DNA of 64,000 bases from Gillisella vitis (GCA_009744235.1 WPHV01000011.1:62001-126000); one strand, 5' to 3'; positions 1-8,899 are shown, counted from the stretch's first letter. The notes: generated by a model from the sequence alone, not told the origin. Translations and numbers: made by a program.

Positions 1-495
1 CCACATTCATTTTTCGACGGCTGGATGCAGGTGGCCTTTGAAGAAGCCAAGCATTTCGGCCTGGTGCGCGACCGGCTCCGGGCGCTCGGGGCCGATTACG
101 GCGACATGCCAGCCCATGATGGACTTTGGCAGGCGGCCCATAGCACCCGCACCGACCTGACAGCCCGACTTGCTGTCGTGCCGCTGATCCTTGAGGCGCG
201 CGGCCTGGACGTAACCCCGTCCCTTCAGGAAAAGATGCGCGAGACCGGCGATATCGAAAGTGCCGAGGTATTGAAGATCATCTATGACGACGAAAAAGGC
301 CATGTCGCCGTCGGCGCCAAATGGTTTCGCTTTCTCTGTTCCCGTGAAAAGCGTGACCCGGCCAAAACCTTCCAGCAATTGGTTCGCGCCAACTTCCGTG
401 GAACGTTGAAAGCACCGTTCAACGACATTGCTAGGGCCGAAGCCGGGCTGACACCTTCCTTTTACCGGGTGCTCTCCTCTATCAGCCACGCTTGA
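1..495 (+). CDS. DUF455 ferritin-like protein, C-terminal part (5' end outside window)
   Basis: The reading frame is open from base 1 and ends at the TGA at 493-495, so only about the last 164 residues are present. The visible protein resembles the C-terminal part of the DUF455 family, a ferritin-like four-helix group. Acidic/His pairs typical of di-iron helices can be seen (EEAKHF, EARGLDVTP, DEKGHVAVG). The function of this family is not established; a ferritin-like fold suggests metal binding. An in-frame ATG at 25 is internal and probably not the start. The next gene begins about 130 bases downstream on the same strand. Family assignment is fairly sure; function is unknown. Confidence 0.75.
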   Translation, partial: PHSFFDGWMQVAFEEAKHFGLVRDRLRALGADYGDMPAHDGLWQAAHSTRTDLTARLAVVPLILEARGLDVTPSLQEKMRETGDIESAEVLKIIYDDEKGHVAVGAKWFRFLCSREKRDPAKTFQQLVRANFRGTLKAPFNDIARAEAGLTPSFYRVLSSISHA

Positions 496-628
496 AACAT
501 ATCGGCGGCAGGCAACATTTTGTTAACCTTAACAGGATGTAATCACCTCGACAGAATCGGGTCTGCAATCCGGGTCAAACGTTAGAGTTTGGCCACGCGC
601 AACGGCTGTAACGATGCACGAGGTCGGC

Positions 629-1921
629 ATGATGAAGACACGCAGCCGCAACGGCTTCAGCAAGCGTCAGCGCCAACAGCATGTCCTTATCCTCGCGTCC
701 GGCGAAACCATTCGCCATATGACACTGCGCCCGTGGATGGCAGGAGCCGGTCTTTGCCTGGTGGTGGCCGGTGTGGTCGGCTATCTCGGCGCGACCTCCT
801 ATCTCATCATGCGCGATAATCTGATCGGTGCCTCCATGGCCCGCCAGGCGCATTTGCAGCACGATTACGAAGACCGGATTTCCGCCTTGCGCGCCCAGGT
901 CGACCGGGTCACGTCCCGGCAATTGCTGGACCAGCAGGTGGTGGAGGAAAAGCTTCAAACCCTGCTCGAAAAGCAGATGGCGCTTTCCGCCCGTTCCGGC
1001 AAGCTTGGATCGCTTCTGGACCGCGCCGAGGAATCCGGCCTAACGCCGAATGAGCCTTCAGCGCCTATGGCACCGGATAAATCCGCGTCTGTCGCACCTG
1101 TGGGCAAAGGCAATGCACTGGCCGCCCTCAATCGGATGCTCCATACCGGACCCGCAGACACACAGGAAAGCGATGGCCCGGCACTGGGCTTTATGCCCGC
1201 CCGTGAAAGCGGCGCCGACCGGGCCGACCGGGTTTTCCGCAATGTGACCCTGTCGCTGAAATCCATCGAGCAGCAGCAGAAATCAAGCATCCATGCACTG
1301 ACCGCCGAGGCAAGCGACAAGGCCGGTGCCATAGAGCAGGTCTTGATCGACAACGGCATCCACATCGACAAGCCTGATGCCGGCAAAGATGGAATGGGTG
1401 GCCCCCTGGTTGATGCCGACCCGAAACTCGGAATCGATACCAGTCTCGACGGGCTGGATAGCGCCCTCAATCGCCTGGATGCCGCACGCGAAACGGCAAA
1501 GGACATGCCTTTTTCAAATCCTGCCGCTACCCGCGAAATCACCAGCCCCTTCGGTAACCGCCCAGACCCGCTGCTTGGACGACTGGCCATGCATACCGGC
1601 ATAGATTTCCGCGCAACGAATGGTTCAGCTGTCAAAAGTGCCGGTGCCGGAACCGTGGTCACGGCGGGACCGACAGGCGGCTATGGGAATATGGTGGAAA
1701 TCGACCATGGTCAGGGACTTTCCACCCGTTACGGCCATATGTCGAAAATCCTGGTTCGTCCCGGCGAAAAGATCGAGGTCGGTCAGTTGATCGGCCTGTC
1801 TGGGTCTACCGGGCGTTCCACCGGGCCGCATCTGCATTATGAAATTCGCAAGAACGGCAACCCGATCAATCCGATGAGCTTTCTGGCATCCGGAATGACA
1901 TTGAAGCCTTTTATTCAGTAG
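629..1921 (+). CDS. Membrane-anchored M23 (LytM-type) peptidoglycan peptidase
   Basis: A roughly 430-residue protein with a short basic N-terminus, one hydrophobic segment (about residues 35-60, consistent with a signal anchor), a helical central region likely to form coiled coil, and a C-terminal M23 domain. The zinc-site motifs are visible: HTGID around residue 323-326 and HLH around 401-403. The family cleaves peptide cross-links in murein or, when degenerate, activates amidases; here the metal ligands look intact. The start at 629 (with another ATG at 632) is preceded by a GAGG motif, whereas the ATG at 614 has no obvious ribosome site, so the shorter form is preferred. It acts in the periplasm. 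The specific substrate bond is not predictable from sequence. Confidence 0.85.
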   Translation: MMKTRSRNGFSKRQRQQHVLILASGETIRHMTLRPWMAGAGLCLVVAGVVGYLGATSYLIMRDNLIGASMARQAHLQHDYEDRISALRAQVDRVTSRQLLDQQVVEEKLQTLLEKQMALSARSGKLGSLLDRAEESGLTPNEPSAPMAPDKSASVAPVGKGNALAALNRMLHTGPADTQESDGPALGFMPARESGADRADRVFRNVTLSLKSIEQQQKSSIHALTAEASDKAGAIEQVLIDNGIHIDKPDAGKDGMGGPLVDADPKLGIDTSLDGLDSALNRLDAARETAKDMPFSNPAATREITSPFGNRPDPLLGRLAMHTGIDFRATNGSAVKSAGAGTVVTAGPTGGYGNMVEIDHGQGLSTRYGHMSKILVRPGEKIEVGQLIGLSGSTGRSTGPHLHYEIRKNGNPINPMSFLASGMTLKPFIQ

Positions 1922-2091
1922 TAGGCGCCTCAAATCGGGAGGAATCGCGCGATTGGAGATGAGATTGGCGGCACTTACCAAGGCAACCCGTTATTCATAA
2001 ATGTCTGTTACTGAATATCTGCAGATACGAGGATATGTCAGGGGACCTGAGTTGCAACAAAGCAGCTCAACAGACAAAGCGGAACGGTACT

Positions 2092-2316
2092 ATGTGGCTT
2101 GAACTGCATGACGGCGACGGGTTTCCCTTCTTCGTCAATATGAACAATGTCGTTGATTTTCGTTGGTATGAACGAGAAAAATATACCAGCTTGCTGACCA
2201 CGGCGCCTGTGGCGGAAAAACTGCATATGCTTTACGTGCGAGAAAGCGCGACCCAGATCATGCAGATGATCCGCCAGGAGCAAAACCGGCAGGCTGGCAG
2301 GACAGGCGGCGCTTAA
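2092..2316 (+). CDS. Small conserved protein, 74 aa, possibly FlbD-like fold
   Basis: A small soluble protein starting MWLELHDGDG and ending in an Arg/Gly-rich tail. The frame is open from 2035, but the ATG at 2092 with GGAA upstream gives a protein that begins directly with an ordered beta-strand pattern, so that start is chosen. I do not recognise a firm family. Its layout (short strand, an aromatic strand, a threonine-rich strand, then an ES-headed helix) is reminiscent of small FlbD-like proteins, but this is only a pattern impression. No signal peptide or membrane segment is seen. It stands alone between the M23 peptidase and the photolyase. Confidence 0.55.
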   Translation: MWLELHDGDGFPFFVNMNNVVDFRWYEREKYTSLLTTAPVAEKLHMLYVRESATQIMQMIRQEQNRQAGRTGGA

Positions 2317-2435
2317 AGCATCGGCCCCGAAAAAGAAACCGGGTTGCTGAAAGGTGCTCTAAGCATGGCAGAGATTGATCCAACACCTTTCGCCTAGCGT
2401 AATGGTATAGGTTACTCCTGAATCAGCGAGCCACC

Positions 2436-3887
2436 ATGCCAAATGCCAGCCCTAGTCCAACCATCCTTTGGTTCCGCAAGGATCTGCGTCTTGATGACAA
2501 CAGGGCGCTGCACGCAGCCTTGCAGACCGGAAGCCCGGTCATCCCCCTCTATATCCTTGAGCCTGAGGAGATGGGTACCGGTCCACTCGGTCCGGCGCAG
2601 GCCTGGTGGCTGCATCACTCCCTCGTCAGCCTCGGCCAGTCGCTTGAACCTTACGGCAGTAGGTTGATTCTTCGCCATGGCCCACCGGGCCAGGTCCTGC
2701 GTAGCCTGATGAAAGAGACTGGCGCCAAAACCGTGCATTGGAACCGCCGTTACGATCCGTCCGGCATGGCCATGGACACCGAGCTGAAAGCCGCTCTGCG
2801 CAGCGAAGGGCTTGAGGCCAGCAGCCATGCGGGCTTCCTGCTGCATGAACCGTCGAAGGTGAAAACCGGGAGCGGCGGGCCTTTCCGTGTCTATACACCC
2901 TTCTGGCGCGCGCTTGAAAAACAGGGCGATCCACCACCGTCCATCGAGAAACCCAAGACCTTTCACAACCCCGCCGATTGGCCGGATAGCGACCGGTTGG
3001 AAGACTGGCAATTGCTGCCGACCAGGCCGGATTGGGCAAAAGAGTTTTCGCAGATCTGGACGCCAGGGGAATCCGGTGCGCATGAGAAACTGAGCCAGTT
3101 TATCGATCATGGCATCAAGGGTTACCGCACGCAGCGGGATTTTCCCGCCCTGCCCCATACATCCGGCCTGTCGCCGCATCTGGCATTGGGGGAAATTTCT
3201 CCGGCGCGAATCTGGCAGGCAACCATCGGCCTCGGCGATAATGTTTCCAGCGAAGACTATGTGCATTTTCGAAAAGAGCTGGTTTGGCGGGAATTTTCCT
3301 ACCACCTGCTGTTTCACTTTGCCGATCTGGCCAGCCAGAACTGGAATGACCGCTTTAATGACTTCCCCTGGGAAAAGAACGCGGCATTTCTATCCGCCTG
3401 GCAGCGGGGCCAGACCGGCTATCCGATTGTCGATGCCGGCATGCGCCAACTTTGGCGGCATGGTGTCATGCACAATCGCGTGCGGATGATCGTCGCCTCC
3501 TTCCTGATCAAGGACCTGATGATCGACTGGCGCGAGGGCGAGACCTGGTTTCGTTACACCTTGGTCGATGCCGATCCGGCTTCCAACGCTGCCAGCTGGC
3601 AATGGGTGGCTGGCTCCGGAGCCGATGCCTCACCATTTTTCCGGATTTTCAACCCGGTCACCCAGAGCGAGAAATTCGACCCTGACGGCGACTATATCCG
3701 CCAATTCGTGCCGGAGCTGGCAAAATTGCCCAACAACCTGATCCATCGCCCATTCGAAGCCCCCGCAGCCCTGCTGGAAAAGGCGGGTGTTACGCTTGGC
3801 AAAACCTATCCGGCGCCACTGGTGGATCACAAAAAAGCCAGGGCCGTGGCGCTTGAGGCCTATAAATCAACCGGCGCGCCGGAATGA
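2436..3887 (+). CDS. phrB: Deoxyribodipyrimidine photolyase (class I, PhrB type)
   Basis: A 483-residue protein that repairs UV-induced cyclobutane pyrimidine dimers using blue light. The N-terminal Rossmann-like domain opens with ILWFRKDLRLDDN, the photolyase signature for antenna-chromophore binding. The C-terminal FAD domain contains LSPHLALGEISP, WREFSYHLL and the strongly conserved stretch DAGMRQLW...HNRVRM...DADPASNAASWQW. Length and motif order match bacterial CPD photolyases; a cryptochrome cannot be fully excluded but is less likely. The start at 2436 places the first strand three or more residues in, as usual. It is flanked by its own intergenic regions and is probably transcribed alone. 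Confidence 0.93.
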   Translation: MPNASPSPTILWFRKDLRLDDNRALHAALQTGSPVIPLYILEPEEMGTGPLGPAQAWWLHHSLVSLGQSLEPYGSRLILRHGPPGQVLRSLMKETGAKTVHWNRRYDPSGMAMDTELKAALRSEGLEASSHAGFLLHEPSKVKTGSGGPFRVYTPFWRALEKQGDPPPSIEKPKTFHNPADWPDSDRLEDWQLLPTRPDWAKEFSQIWTPGESGAHEKLSQFIDHGIKGYRTQRDFPALPHTSGLSPHLALGEISPARIWQATIGLGDNVSSEDYVHFRKELVWREFSYHLLFHFADLASQNWNDRFNDFPWEKNAAFLSAWQRGQTGYPIVDAGMRQLWRHGVMHNRVRMIVASFLIKDLMIDWREGETWFRYTLVDADPASNAASWQWVAGSGADASPFFRIFNPVTQSEKFDPDGDYIRQFVPELAKLPNNLIHRPFEAPAALLEKAGVTLGKTYPAPLVDHKKARAVALEAYKSTGAPE

Positions 3888-3950
3888 ATAACAGCCTCAA
3901 AGGCATTTTCCCCACATGCTGAGGCAAGGTTTTCCGGGTTGATGCCACAG

Positions 3951-3969
3951 CAAGAAATTGCATTTCTTG
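3951..3969. repeat. Short perfect inverted repeat upstream of cysK
   Basis: CAAGAAAT and ATTTCTTG are separated by three bases. The repeat lies 63 bases before the cysK start, within the photolyase/cysK gap. It could be a protein-binding palindrome. There is no T tract, so it is not an intrinsic terminator. Confidence 0.45.
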
Positions 3970-3996
3970 TCATGCGGGGCTTGTAGACCGAAAACA

Positions 3997-4026
3997 CACT
4001 TTCTATTGTCCGGGAAACAGAAAGTG
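3997..4026 (+). promoter_or_regulatory. Inverted repeat covering the cysK translation start region
   Basis: CACTTTCT (3997-4004) pairs with AGAAAGTG (4019-4026), leaving a 14-base loop. The right arm ends five bases before the cysK ATG at 4032 and includes the only purine-rich stretch near that start. If transcribed, the hairpin would sequester the ribosome binding site; as DNA it could instead be an operator. The role is inference. Confidence 0.4.
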
Positions 4027-4031
4027 CGCTC

Positions 4032-5069
4032 ATGGCATTCCACCCCTCCGTTCTAGACGCCATCGGCAACACGCCGCTGATCCGGCTGAAAGCCGCTTCA
4101 CAGGCAACCGGTTGCACCATTCTGGGCAAGGCCGAGTTTCTCAATCCCGGCCAGTCCGTGAAGGACCGTGCCGCGCTCTACATCATCCGCGATGCCGAAC
4201 GGCGCGGATTGCTGCGGCCTGGCGGCGTGATCGTCGAGGGCACCGCCGGTAATACCGGTATCGGCTTGACCCTGGTCGCCAAGGCGCTTGGCTACCGCAC
4301 CGTGATCGTCATTCCGGAAACCCAGAGCCAGGAAAAGAAGGACGCGCTGCGGCTGCTTGGCGCCGAACTGGTCGAGGTTCCCGCTGTTCCCTACAAGAAC
4401 CCGAATAATTATGTGAAGCTTTCCGGGCGGCTTGCGGCCCAACTGGCGAAAACCGAACCGAACGGCGCGATCTGGGCCAATCAGTTTGACAATACCGCCA
4501 ATCGCGACGCTCATATCGAGACAACGGCCCGGGAGATTTTCGAGGACACAGGCGGTGCTGTCGATGGATTCATCTGCGCCGTTGGCTCCGGTGGCACGCT
4601 GGCTGGCACGGGGATCGGACTTCGAAACCTGAAGCCCGGCGTCAAGATCGGTCTTGCCGATCCCGAAGGAGCCGCGCTCTATGAATTCTATCGGAATGGC
4701 GAGTTAAAATCCTCTGGCTCCTCAATCAGCGAGGGCATAGGCCAGGGCCGGATTACCGCCAATCTGGAAGGATTTACGCCTGATTTCTCTTACCTGATCC
4801 CCGACAGCGAAGCTCTGCCGATCATTTTCGATCTGGTCGAACAGGAAGGCCTCTGCCTTGGCGGCTCTTCCGGCATCAACATTGCCGGTGCCATCAGGTT
4901 GGCGCGTGAGCTTGGGCCGGGTCATACCATCGTGACCATTCTGTGCGACTATGGCAATCGCTACCAGTCAAAGCTCTATAATCCGGCCTTCCTCAAAGAA
5001 AAGGGCCTGCCGCAGCCGACATGGCTGGGCGGAAAAACTGACATTTCCATTCCCTTCGAACCTGTCTGA
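4032..5069 (+). CDS. cysK: Cysteine synthase A (O-acetylserine sulfhydrylase)
   Basis: A 345-residue PLP enzyme of the cysteine synthase family, which makes L-cysteine from O-acetylserine and sulfide. The N-terminus has the family signature AIGNTPLIRL; the PLP lysine lies in GQSVKDRAA (Lys44) and the asparagine loop in TAGNTGIG. The C-terminal phosphate-binding loop is LGGSSGIN. Length is slightly above the usual 310-330 residues because of a C-terminal extension. The downstream alaX starts five bases after the stop, so the two are probably one transcript, followed by the sulfurtransferase gene. This makes a small cysteine/sulfur-linked cluster. A closely related cystathionine beta-synthase-type activity cannot be ruled out from sequence. 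Confidence 0.9.
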   Translation: MAFHPSVLDAIGNTPLIRLKAASQATGCTILGKAEFLNPGQSVKDRAALYIIRDAERRGLLRPGGVIVEGTAGNTGIGLTLVAKALGYRTVIVIPETQSQEKKDALRLLGAELVEVPAVPYKNPNNYVKLSGRLAAQLAKTEPNGAIWANQFDNTANRDAHIETTAREIFEDTGGAVDGFICAVGSGGTLAGTGIGLRNLKPGVKIGLADPEGAALYEFYRNGELKSSGSSISEGIGQGRITANLEGFTPDFSYLIPDSEALPIIFDLVEQEGLCLGGSSGINIAGAIRLARELGPGHTIVTILCDYGNRYQSKLYNPAFLKEKGLPQPTWLGGKTDISIPFEPV

Positions 5070-5074
5070 GCCCC

Positions 5075-5812
5075 ATGCCAACATTGCCTCTGTTTCGTGA
5101 CGATTTTTACCTCTCGACGGCTGAGGCGGTGGTGACAGCCGTGCATGAAGACGGCTCAATCGAGCTTGACCAGACCTGCTTTTACGCCACATCCGGCGGC
5201 CAGCCAGGCGATACCGGTTTTCTCGAACGCGCCGATGGCTCCACCATTCAGCTTGGCCTGACGCGCCACGGTGCAGACAAGAGCATCATTCTGCACCAGC
5301 CGCTGGAGGGCCAGCCAAGTCCCGACCTTGGTGAAAAACTGGTCCTGCATGTCGATTGGCAGCGGCGCTACAAATTGATGCGGATGCATACCGCCTGCCA
5401 TCTGTTGTCGGTGGTCTGCCCGTTTCCCATTACCGGTGCCGCCGTCGGCGAGGATGAAAGCCGGGTGGATTTCGACATGAGCGAAGCCATCGACCGCGAA
5501 ACGGTAACCGCCGATCTGATACGGCTGGTGGAGGAAAACCATCCGATCTACCTGGAATGGATCACCGACGCGCAACTGGCAGCCAATCCGGATATCGTCA
5601 AATCCAAGAATGTGCGCCCACCGATGGGTTTGGGTCGCGTTAGCCTTGTTTGCATCGGAGAGAATTCATCCGTTGACAGCCAGCCCTGCGGCGGCACACA
5701 TGTTTCCGAGACCCAGGAGGTCGGCGCGATTCATATCGCCAAGATCGAGAAAAAGGGCAAGGAGAACCGGCGCTTCCGTATTCGCTTCGGTACGCTGGAA
5801 CTCTCTGCCTGA
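5075..5812 (+). CDS. Alanyl-tRNA editing protein, AlaX type
   Basis: A 245-residue free-standing homologue of the AlaRS editing domain, which hydrolyses Ser- or Gly-mischarged tRNA-Ala in the cytoplasm. The first zinc motif is HTACH (HxxxH) and the second is CGGTH (CxxxH), both intact. The N-terminal part carries the ATSGGQPGDTG motif of the family, so it is a full editing module without the aminoacylation domain. It starts five bases after the cysK stop with no clear ribosome site of its own, which suggests translational coupling. Association with cysteine metabolism is by position only. Confidence 0.88.
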   Translation: MPTLPLFRDDFYLSTAEAVVTAVHEDGSIELDQTCFYATSGGQPGDTGFLERADGSTIQLGLTRHGADKSIILHQPLEGQPSPDLGEKLVLHVDWQRRYKLMRMHTACHLLSVVCPFPITGAAVGEDESRVDFDMSEAIDRETVTADLIRLVEENHPIYLEWITDAQLAANPDIVKSKNVRPPMGLGRVSLVCIGENSSVDSQPCGGTHVSETQEVGAIHIAKIEKKGKENRRFRIRFGTLELSA

Positions 5813-5829
5813 CAAGCATGGAGAGAAGC

Positions 5830-7263
5830 ATGTCTGCGGAGAAAAGCCGTTTCGTCGTATCGGCCGAGTGGGTACAGAAGCAATTGGGCGCACCTCAATT
5901 CAAGGTGGTCGATGCATCCTGGTATCTGCCGGCCCATAACCGCAATGGCGCGGAGGAATACGCTGCGGGGCACATTCCCGGCGCAGTGTTTTTCGATCAG
6001 GACCAGATCGCCGACCGCTCCACCAGCCTGCCCCACACCGTACCCTCCCCGGAATCCTTTGCCGAAGCAGTCGGCAAGCTTGGCATTTCAGACACCGACA
6101 CGATTGTCGTATATGATGGCCCCGGCCTGTTTTCCGCGCCGCGCGTCTGGTGGATGTTCCGGGTGATGGGCGCGCCGAATGTGTTTCTTCTGGATGGCGG
6201 ATTGGACGGTTGGAAACAGGAAGAACGGCCGCTTGAGACCGACCTGCCTGAGCCCGCACCTGCAACCTTTACCACCAATTTCAAGGAAAGTCTGATTACT
6301 CCGTTCCAGGATATGCAGAGCATTGTCGAGAGCGCCAGCCGCCAGATCGCCGATGCTCGCCCTGCTGGACGATTCACCGGTGAAGAACAGGAACCACGGG
6401 CGGGAATGCGCTCGGGCCATATGCCTGGCGCTCGCTCAGTACCTGCCTCCATCCTTGGCGAAAATGGTCGGTTGAAAGACCTCTCGACATTGCGAGAGAT
6501 TTTTACCGATGCAGGCATCGATCTGACCCGCCCCGTTGTTACCAGCTGCGGCTCTGGGGTTACAGCGGCGGTCGTAACGCTGGCGCTGCAATCGCTCGGC
6601 CATCACGATAATACGCTCTATGACGGTTCCTGGTCTGAATGGGGCTCCCGCAAGGACACTCCTGTCGTGACCGGACCGGCAGACGAGGTTGAAGGCGAGT
6701 TACCCACGCTTCTAACCGCCCATGTCACCAAGCTGGAAATGACCGCCCCGCCGAAATCCAGCTTGCCAGTGCCAATCAATATCCAGACGGCGATCATCCG
6801 CGCCACCGAAATGCCCCTGCCCTATTACCGCTTCCTCTATCGCCAGGTCGGCTCCCGCTGGCACTGGTACAAGCGCCTGCAGATGACCGATACCGAGCTG
6901 AAGGCGGCCATCCATAGCCCGGATGTGTCAATCTGTGTGCTTTACGTCAATGGCGCACCAGCGGGCTTCTTTGAGCTGACCCAGCAACAGGACAATACCG
7001 TCGAGCTGTCCTATTTCGGCCTGTTCGAACATGCACTGGGACTTGGAATCGGCAAATGGTTCCTGCTTCAGGCCCTCTATGCCGCATGGTCGACCGCACC
7101 AACCAAAATTTCGGTGATGACAAATACACTCGACCATCCCCGTGCCCTGCAACTCTACCAGCAATTCGGCTTTTCCCCGGTTGAGACCTGGCAGGAATTG
7201 GTGGAGCCACCCTCGGAATCCAGTTTGCTGGACATTTTGAAGCGGGATTACAACATTCAGTGA
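5830..7263 (+). CDS. sseA: 3-mercaptopyruvate sulfurtransferase fused to a GNAT acetyltransferase domain
   Basis: The first ~285 residues form a tandem rhodanese sulfurtransferase: the N-terminal inactive domain, then a catalytic domain with the loop TSCGSGVTA (Cys240), the SseA/MST-type loop that transfers sulfur from 3-mercaptopyruvate. After the usual end of that protein (GSWSEWGS), a short linker leads without a stop into a ~165-residue GNAT domain with the acetyl-CoA region LGLGIGKWFLLQAL and a C-terminal HPRALQLYQQFGF motif. The start at 5830 is preceded by GGAGAG; the ATG at 5818 lacks this. It follows alaX by 17 bases, probably in one operon. The fusion is seen directly; whether an internal start (ATG at 6739) also makes a free acetyltransferase is open. 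Confidence 0.85.
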   Translation: MSAEKSRFVVSAEWVQKQLGAPQFKVVDASWYLPAHNRNGAEEYAAGHIPGAVFFDQDQIADRSTSLPHTVPSPESFAEAVGKLGISDTDTIVVYDGPGLFSAPRVWWMFRVMGAPNVFLLDGGLDGWKQEERPLETDLPEPAPATFTTNFKESLITPFQDMQSIVESASRQIADARPAGRFTGEEQEPRAGMRSGHMPGARSVPASILGENGRLKDLSTLREIFTDAGIDLTRPVVTSCGSGVTAAVVTLALQSLGHHDNTLYDGSWSEWGSRKDTPVVTGPADEVEGELPTLLTAHVTKLEMTAPPKSSLPVPINIQTAIIRATEMPLPYYRFLYRQVGSRWHWYKRLQMTDTELKAAIHSPDVSICVLYVNGAPAGFFELTQQQDNTVELSYFGLFEHALGLGIGKWFLLQALYAAWSTAPTKISVMTNTLDHPRALQLYQQFGFSPVETWQELVEPPSESSLLDILKRDYNIQ

Positions 7264-7294
7264 TGGGCTGTGACGCCGGTCAATTCTTCTTCTT

Positions 7295-7325
7295 GCCTGT
7301 CAGGTTTAGATTGAACCCGACAGGC
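7295..7325. repeat. Imperfect hairpin between convergent genes
   Basis: GCCTGTC pairs with GACAGGC, continued by GGTT/AACC after one mismatch, with a seven-base loop. It lies between the convergent sulfurtransferase and DUF2809 genes, where a terminator is expected. Neither side has a clear T tract, so efficiency is doubtful. Confidence 0.4.
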
Positions 7326-7386
7326 TCGAATCCATTCAGTTCAGCAATGGGATAATCGACGGGCAACACCATCAACCTTTGGACAC

Positions 7387-7803
7387 TCACTTCTTAGGTG
7401 AGAATGCAAGCCGGTCCAGCACGCTAGCAATGACAATGCCCAAACAATAAGCCACGATGTTCCACGGTGAAAAAATCCGGCCGAGCAGCAAGGCACCCGC
7501 CATAGTCAAACGAAAAGCATCCAGCTCCGGCGTATGGATCAACCTGAACAATTCGACAGCAATTGCCACGGCCAAAGAAGCGACCAAAGACCGGCGGAAT
7601 GCAACCAAAACAATAGCGGTCAATCCATAGACCATAGCTCCCCACAAAATCGACCCGCCATACTTGACGAAAAAGAACGGCAAACCAAACTGATAGCCTT
7701 TAACCCGCAAAAGGAGACCAGCAATAATCACGCCTAACGACGCCACCAATAGAATAAGCTTTCTTTGCAGTGGGCTATGTTCTCCGATCCCTACAATAGA
7801 CAA
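7387..7803 (-). CDS. DUF2809 family membrane protein
   Basis: A 138-residue very hydrophobic protein with about four membrane segments. It matches the DUF2809 pattern: an early glycine/leucine-rich segment, then the FVKYGGSILWGAMVYGL stretch and an acidic ELFR.IHTPELDAFR motif between segments. The function of the family is unknown. The frame begins with TTG at 7803, preceded by an AGAGGAT ribosome site, so a TTG start is likely. It is divergent from the DUF817 gene, whose start is 90 bases away. The local base composition is more AT-rich than the genes before it. Confidence 0.75.
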   Translation of the reverse strand: MSIVGIGEHSPLQRKLILLVASLGVIIAGLLLRVKGYQFGLPFFFVKYGGSILWGAMVYGLTAIVLVAFRRSLVASLAVAIAVELFRLIHTPELDAFRLTMAGALLLGRIFSPWNIVAYCLGIVIASVLDRLAFSPKK

Positions 7804-7893
7804 GTTGGATCCTCTTCAAAAACCGTCCCTCTCCAACATTGCACATTTTTGAAGCCTACAAGTTCCAGTGAATTATGCAGCAGGCAAGATCGT

Positions 7894-8766
7894 ATGACAG
7901 ATCCCCGCACACGCCAAGCGTTCTCACTTCATCGCCTTGATGACATTCTTGAGCAGAGTCGACCATTCAACAATCTCTCAGGTCTGCGCCGATTTATTGT
8001 CGAGTTTCTCTATTTTGGAATAAAAGAGGCCCGCGCCTGTCTTTTTGTCGGACTGTTTTTTCTGGCGGTTTTCCTCGTGCCGCGCGGTGGCATTCTCGGT
8101 GTTGCCCGCTACGATATACTTTTGTTTATCGCTCTTGCCATTCAAGCGATCATGCTGATCGGCAAACTGGAGACTTGGGACGAAGCAAAGGCAATCGCGC
8201 TCTTCCATGCACTTGGTTTTGCTCTTGAAGTTTTCAAGACATCCGGCGCACTTCCATCTTGGTCTTATCCTGATCCCGGATTGAGCAAATTATTCGGTGT
8301 TCCTCTATTTTCCGGCTTCATGTACGCGGGTGTCGGCTCCTACATCATACAAGCCTGGAGGTTATTCGACCTGCGTGTTCGCCATCACCCACCGTATTGG
8401 ATGACGGCGCTAGTCGCAGTGGCAATATACGCAAACTTTTTCACCCATCACTATATCGGCGACTACCGCTGGTATATTGCCGCTTGCGCGCTGGGCCTCT
8501 ACGCCCGAACCACTGTGATTTTCCGTCCATATGACAAAGACCGATGGATGCCTCTGTTTGTGGCATTTATCCTTATAGGATTTTTTATATGGCTTGCGGA
8601 AAACATCAGCACATTTTTTGGTATCTGGCGCTATCCGAACCAGATGAACTATTGGTCCATGGTTCATCTTGGTAAGTGGAGTTCGTGGTCCTTGTTGGTG
8701 ATCATGTCATTTGTGATCGTCACGCAATTGAAACATATCAAAACAAGGATACACATACCTCAATAG
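7894..8766 (+). CDS. DUF817 family integral membrane protein
   Basis: A 290-residue polytopic membrane protein with roughly eight hydrophobic segments; conserved-looking motifs include GKLETWDEAKAIALFHALGF, PLFSGFMYAGVGSYI and the C-terminal WRYPNQMNYWSMVHLGKWSSW. These identify the DUF817 family, whose function is unknown. The frame is open further upstream to 7765, but that part overlaps the divergent DUF2809 gene and reads as low-complexity sequence; the ATG at 7894 is the sensible start. Codon use and composition (many A/T-ending codons) differ from the neighbouring housekeeping genes, which may indicate a different origin. Partnership with DUF2809 is by position only. Confidence 0.8.
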   Translation: MTDPRTRQAFSLHRLDDILEQSRPFNNLSGLRRFIVEFLYFGIKEARACLFVGLFFLAVFLVPRGGILGVARYDILLFIALAIQAIMLIGKLETWDEAKAIALFHALGFALEVFKTSGALPSWSYPDPGLSKLFGVPLFSGFMYAGVGSYIIQAWRLFDLRVRHHPPYWMTALVAVAIYANFFTHHYIGDYRWYIAACALGLYARTTVIFRPYDKDRWMPLFVAFILIGFFIWLAENISTFFGIWRYPNQMNYWSMVHLGKWSSWSLLVIMSFVIVTQLKHIKTRIHIPQ

Positions 8767-8899
8767 TAAGCGCATCGATCTTATAGCGATGCCTATTGAT
8801 GGGGCATGAAGGCGCGACAACACACCGCGTCCTCAATGCCTTGATTTTTGTTGTGGAGCTCAAAAACGAATAAGGCGCTCAAGATACATACGATATGGT

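Noticed and set aside
7295-7325. Intrinsic terminator for the sulfurtransferase gene
   Set aside because: The stem is good but neither strand has a T tract, so it was listed only as an inverted repeat.
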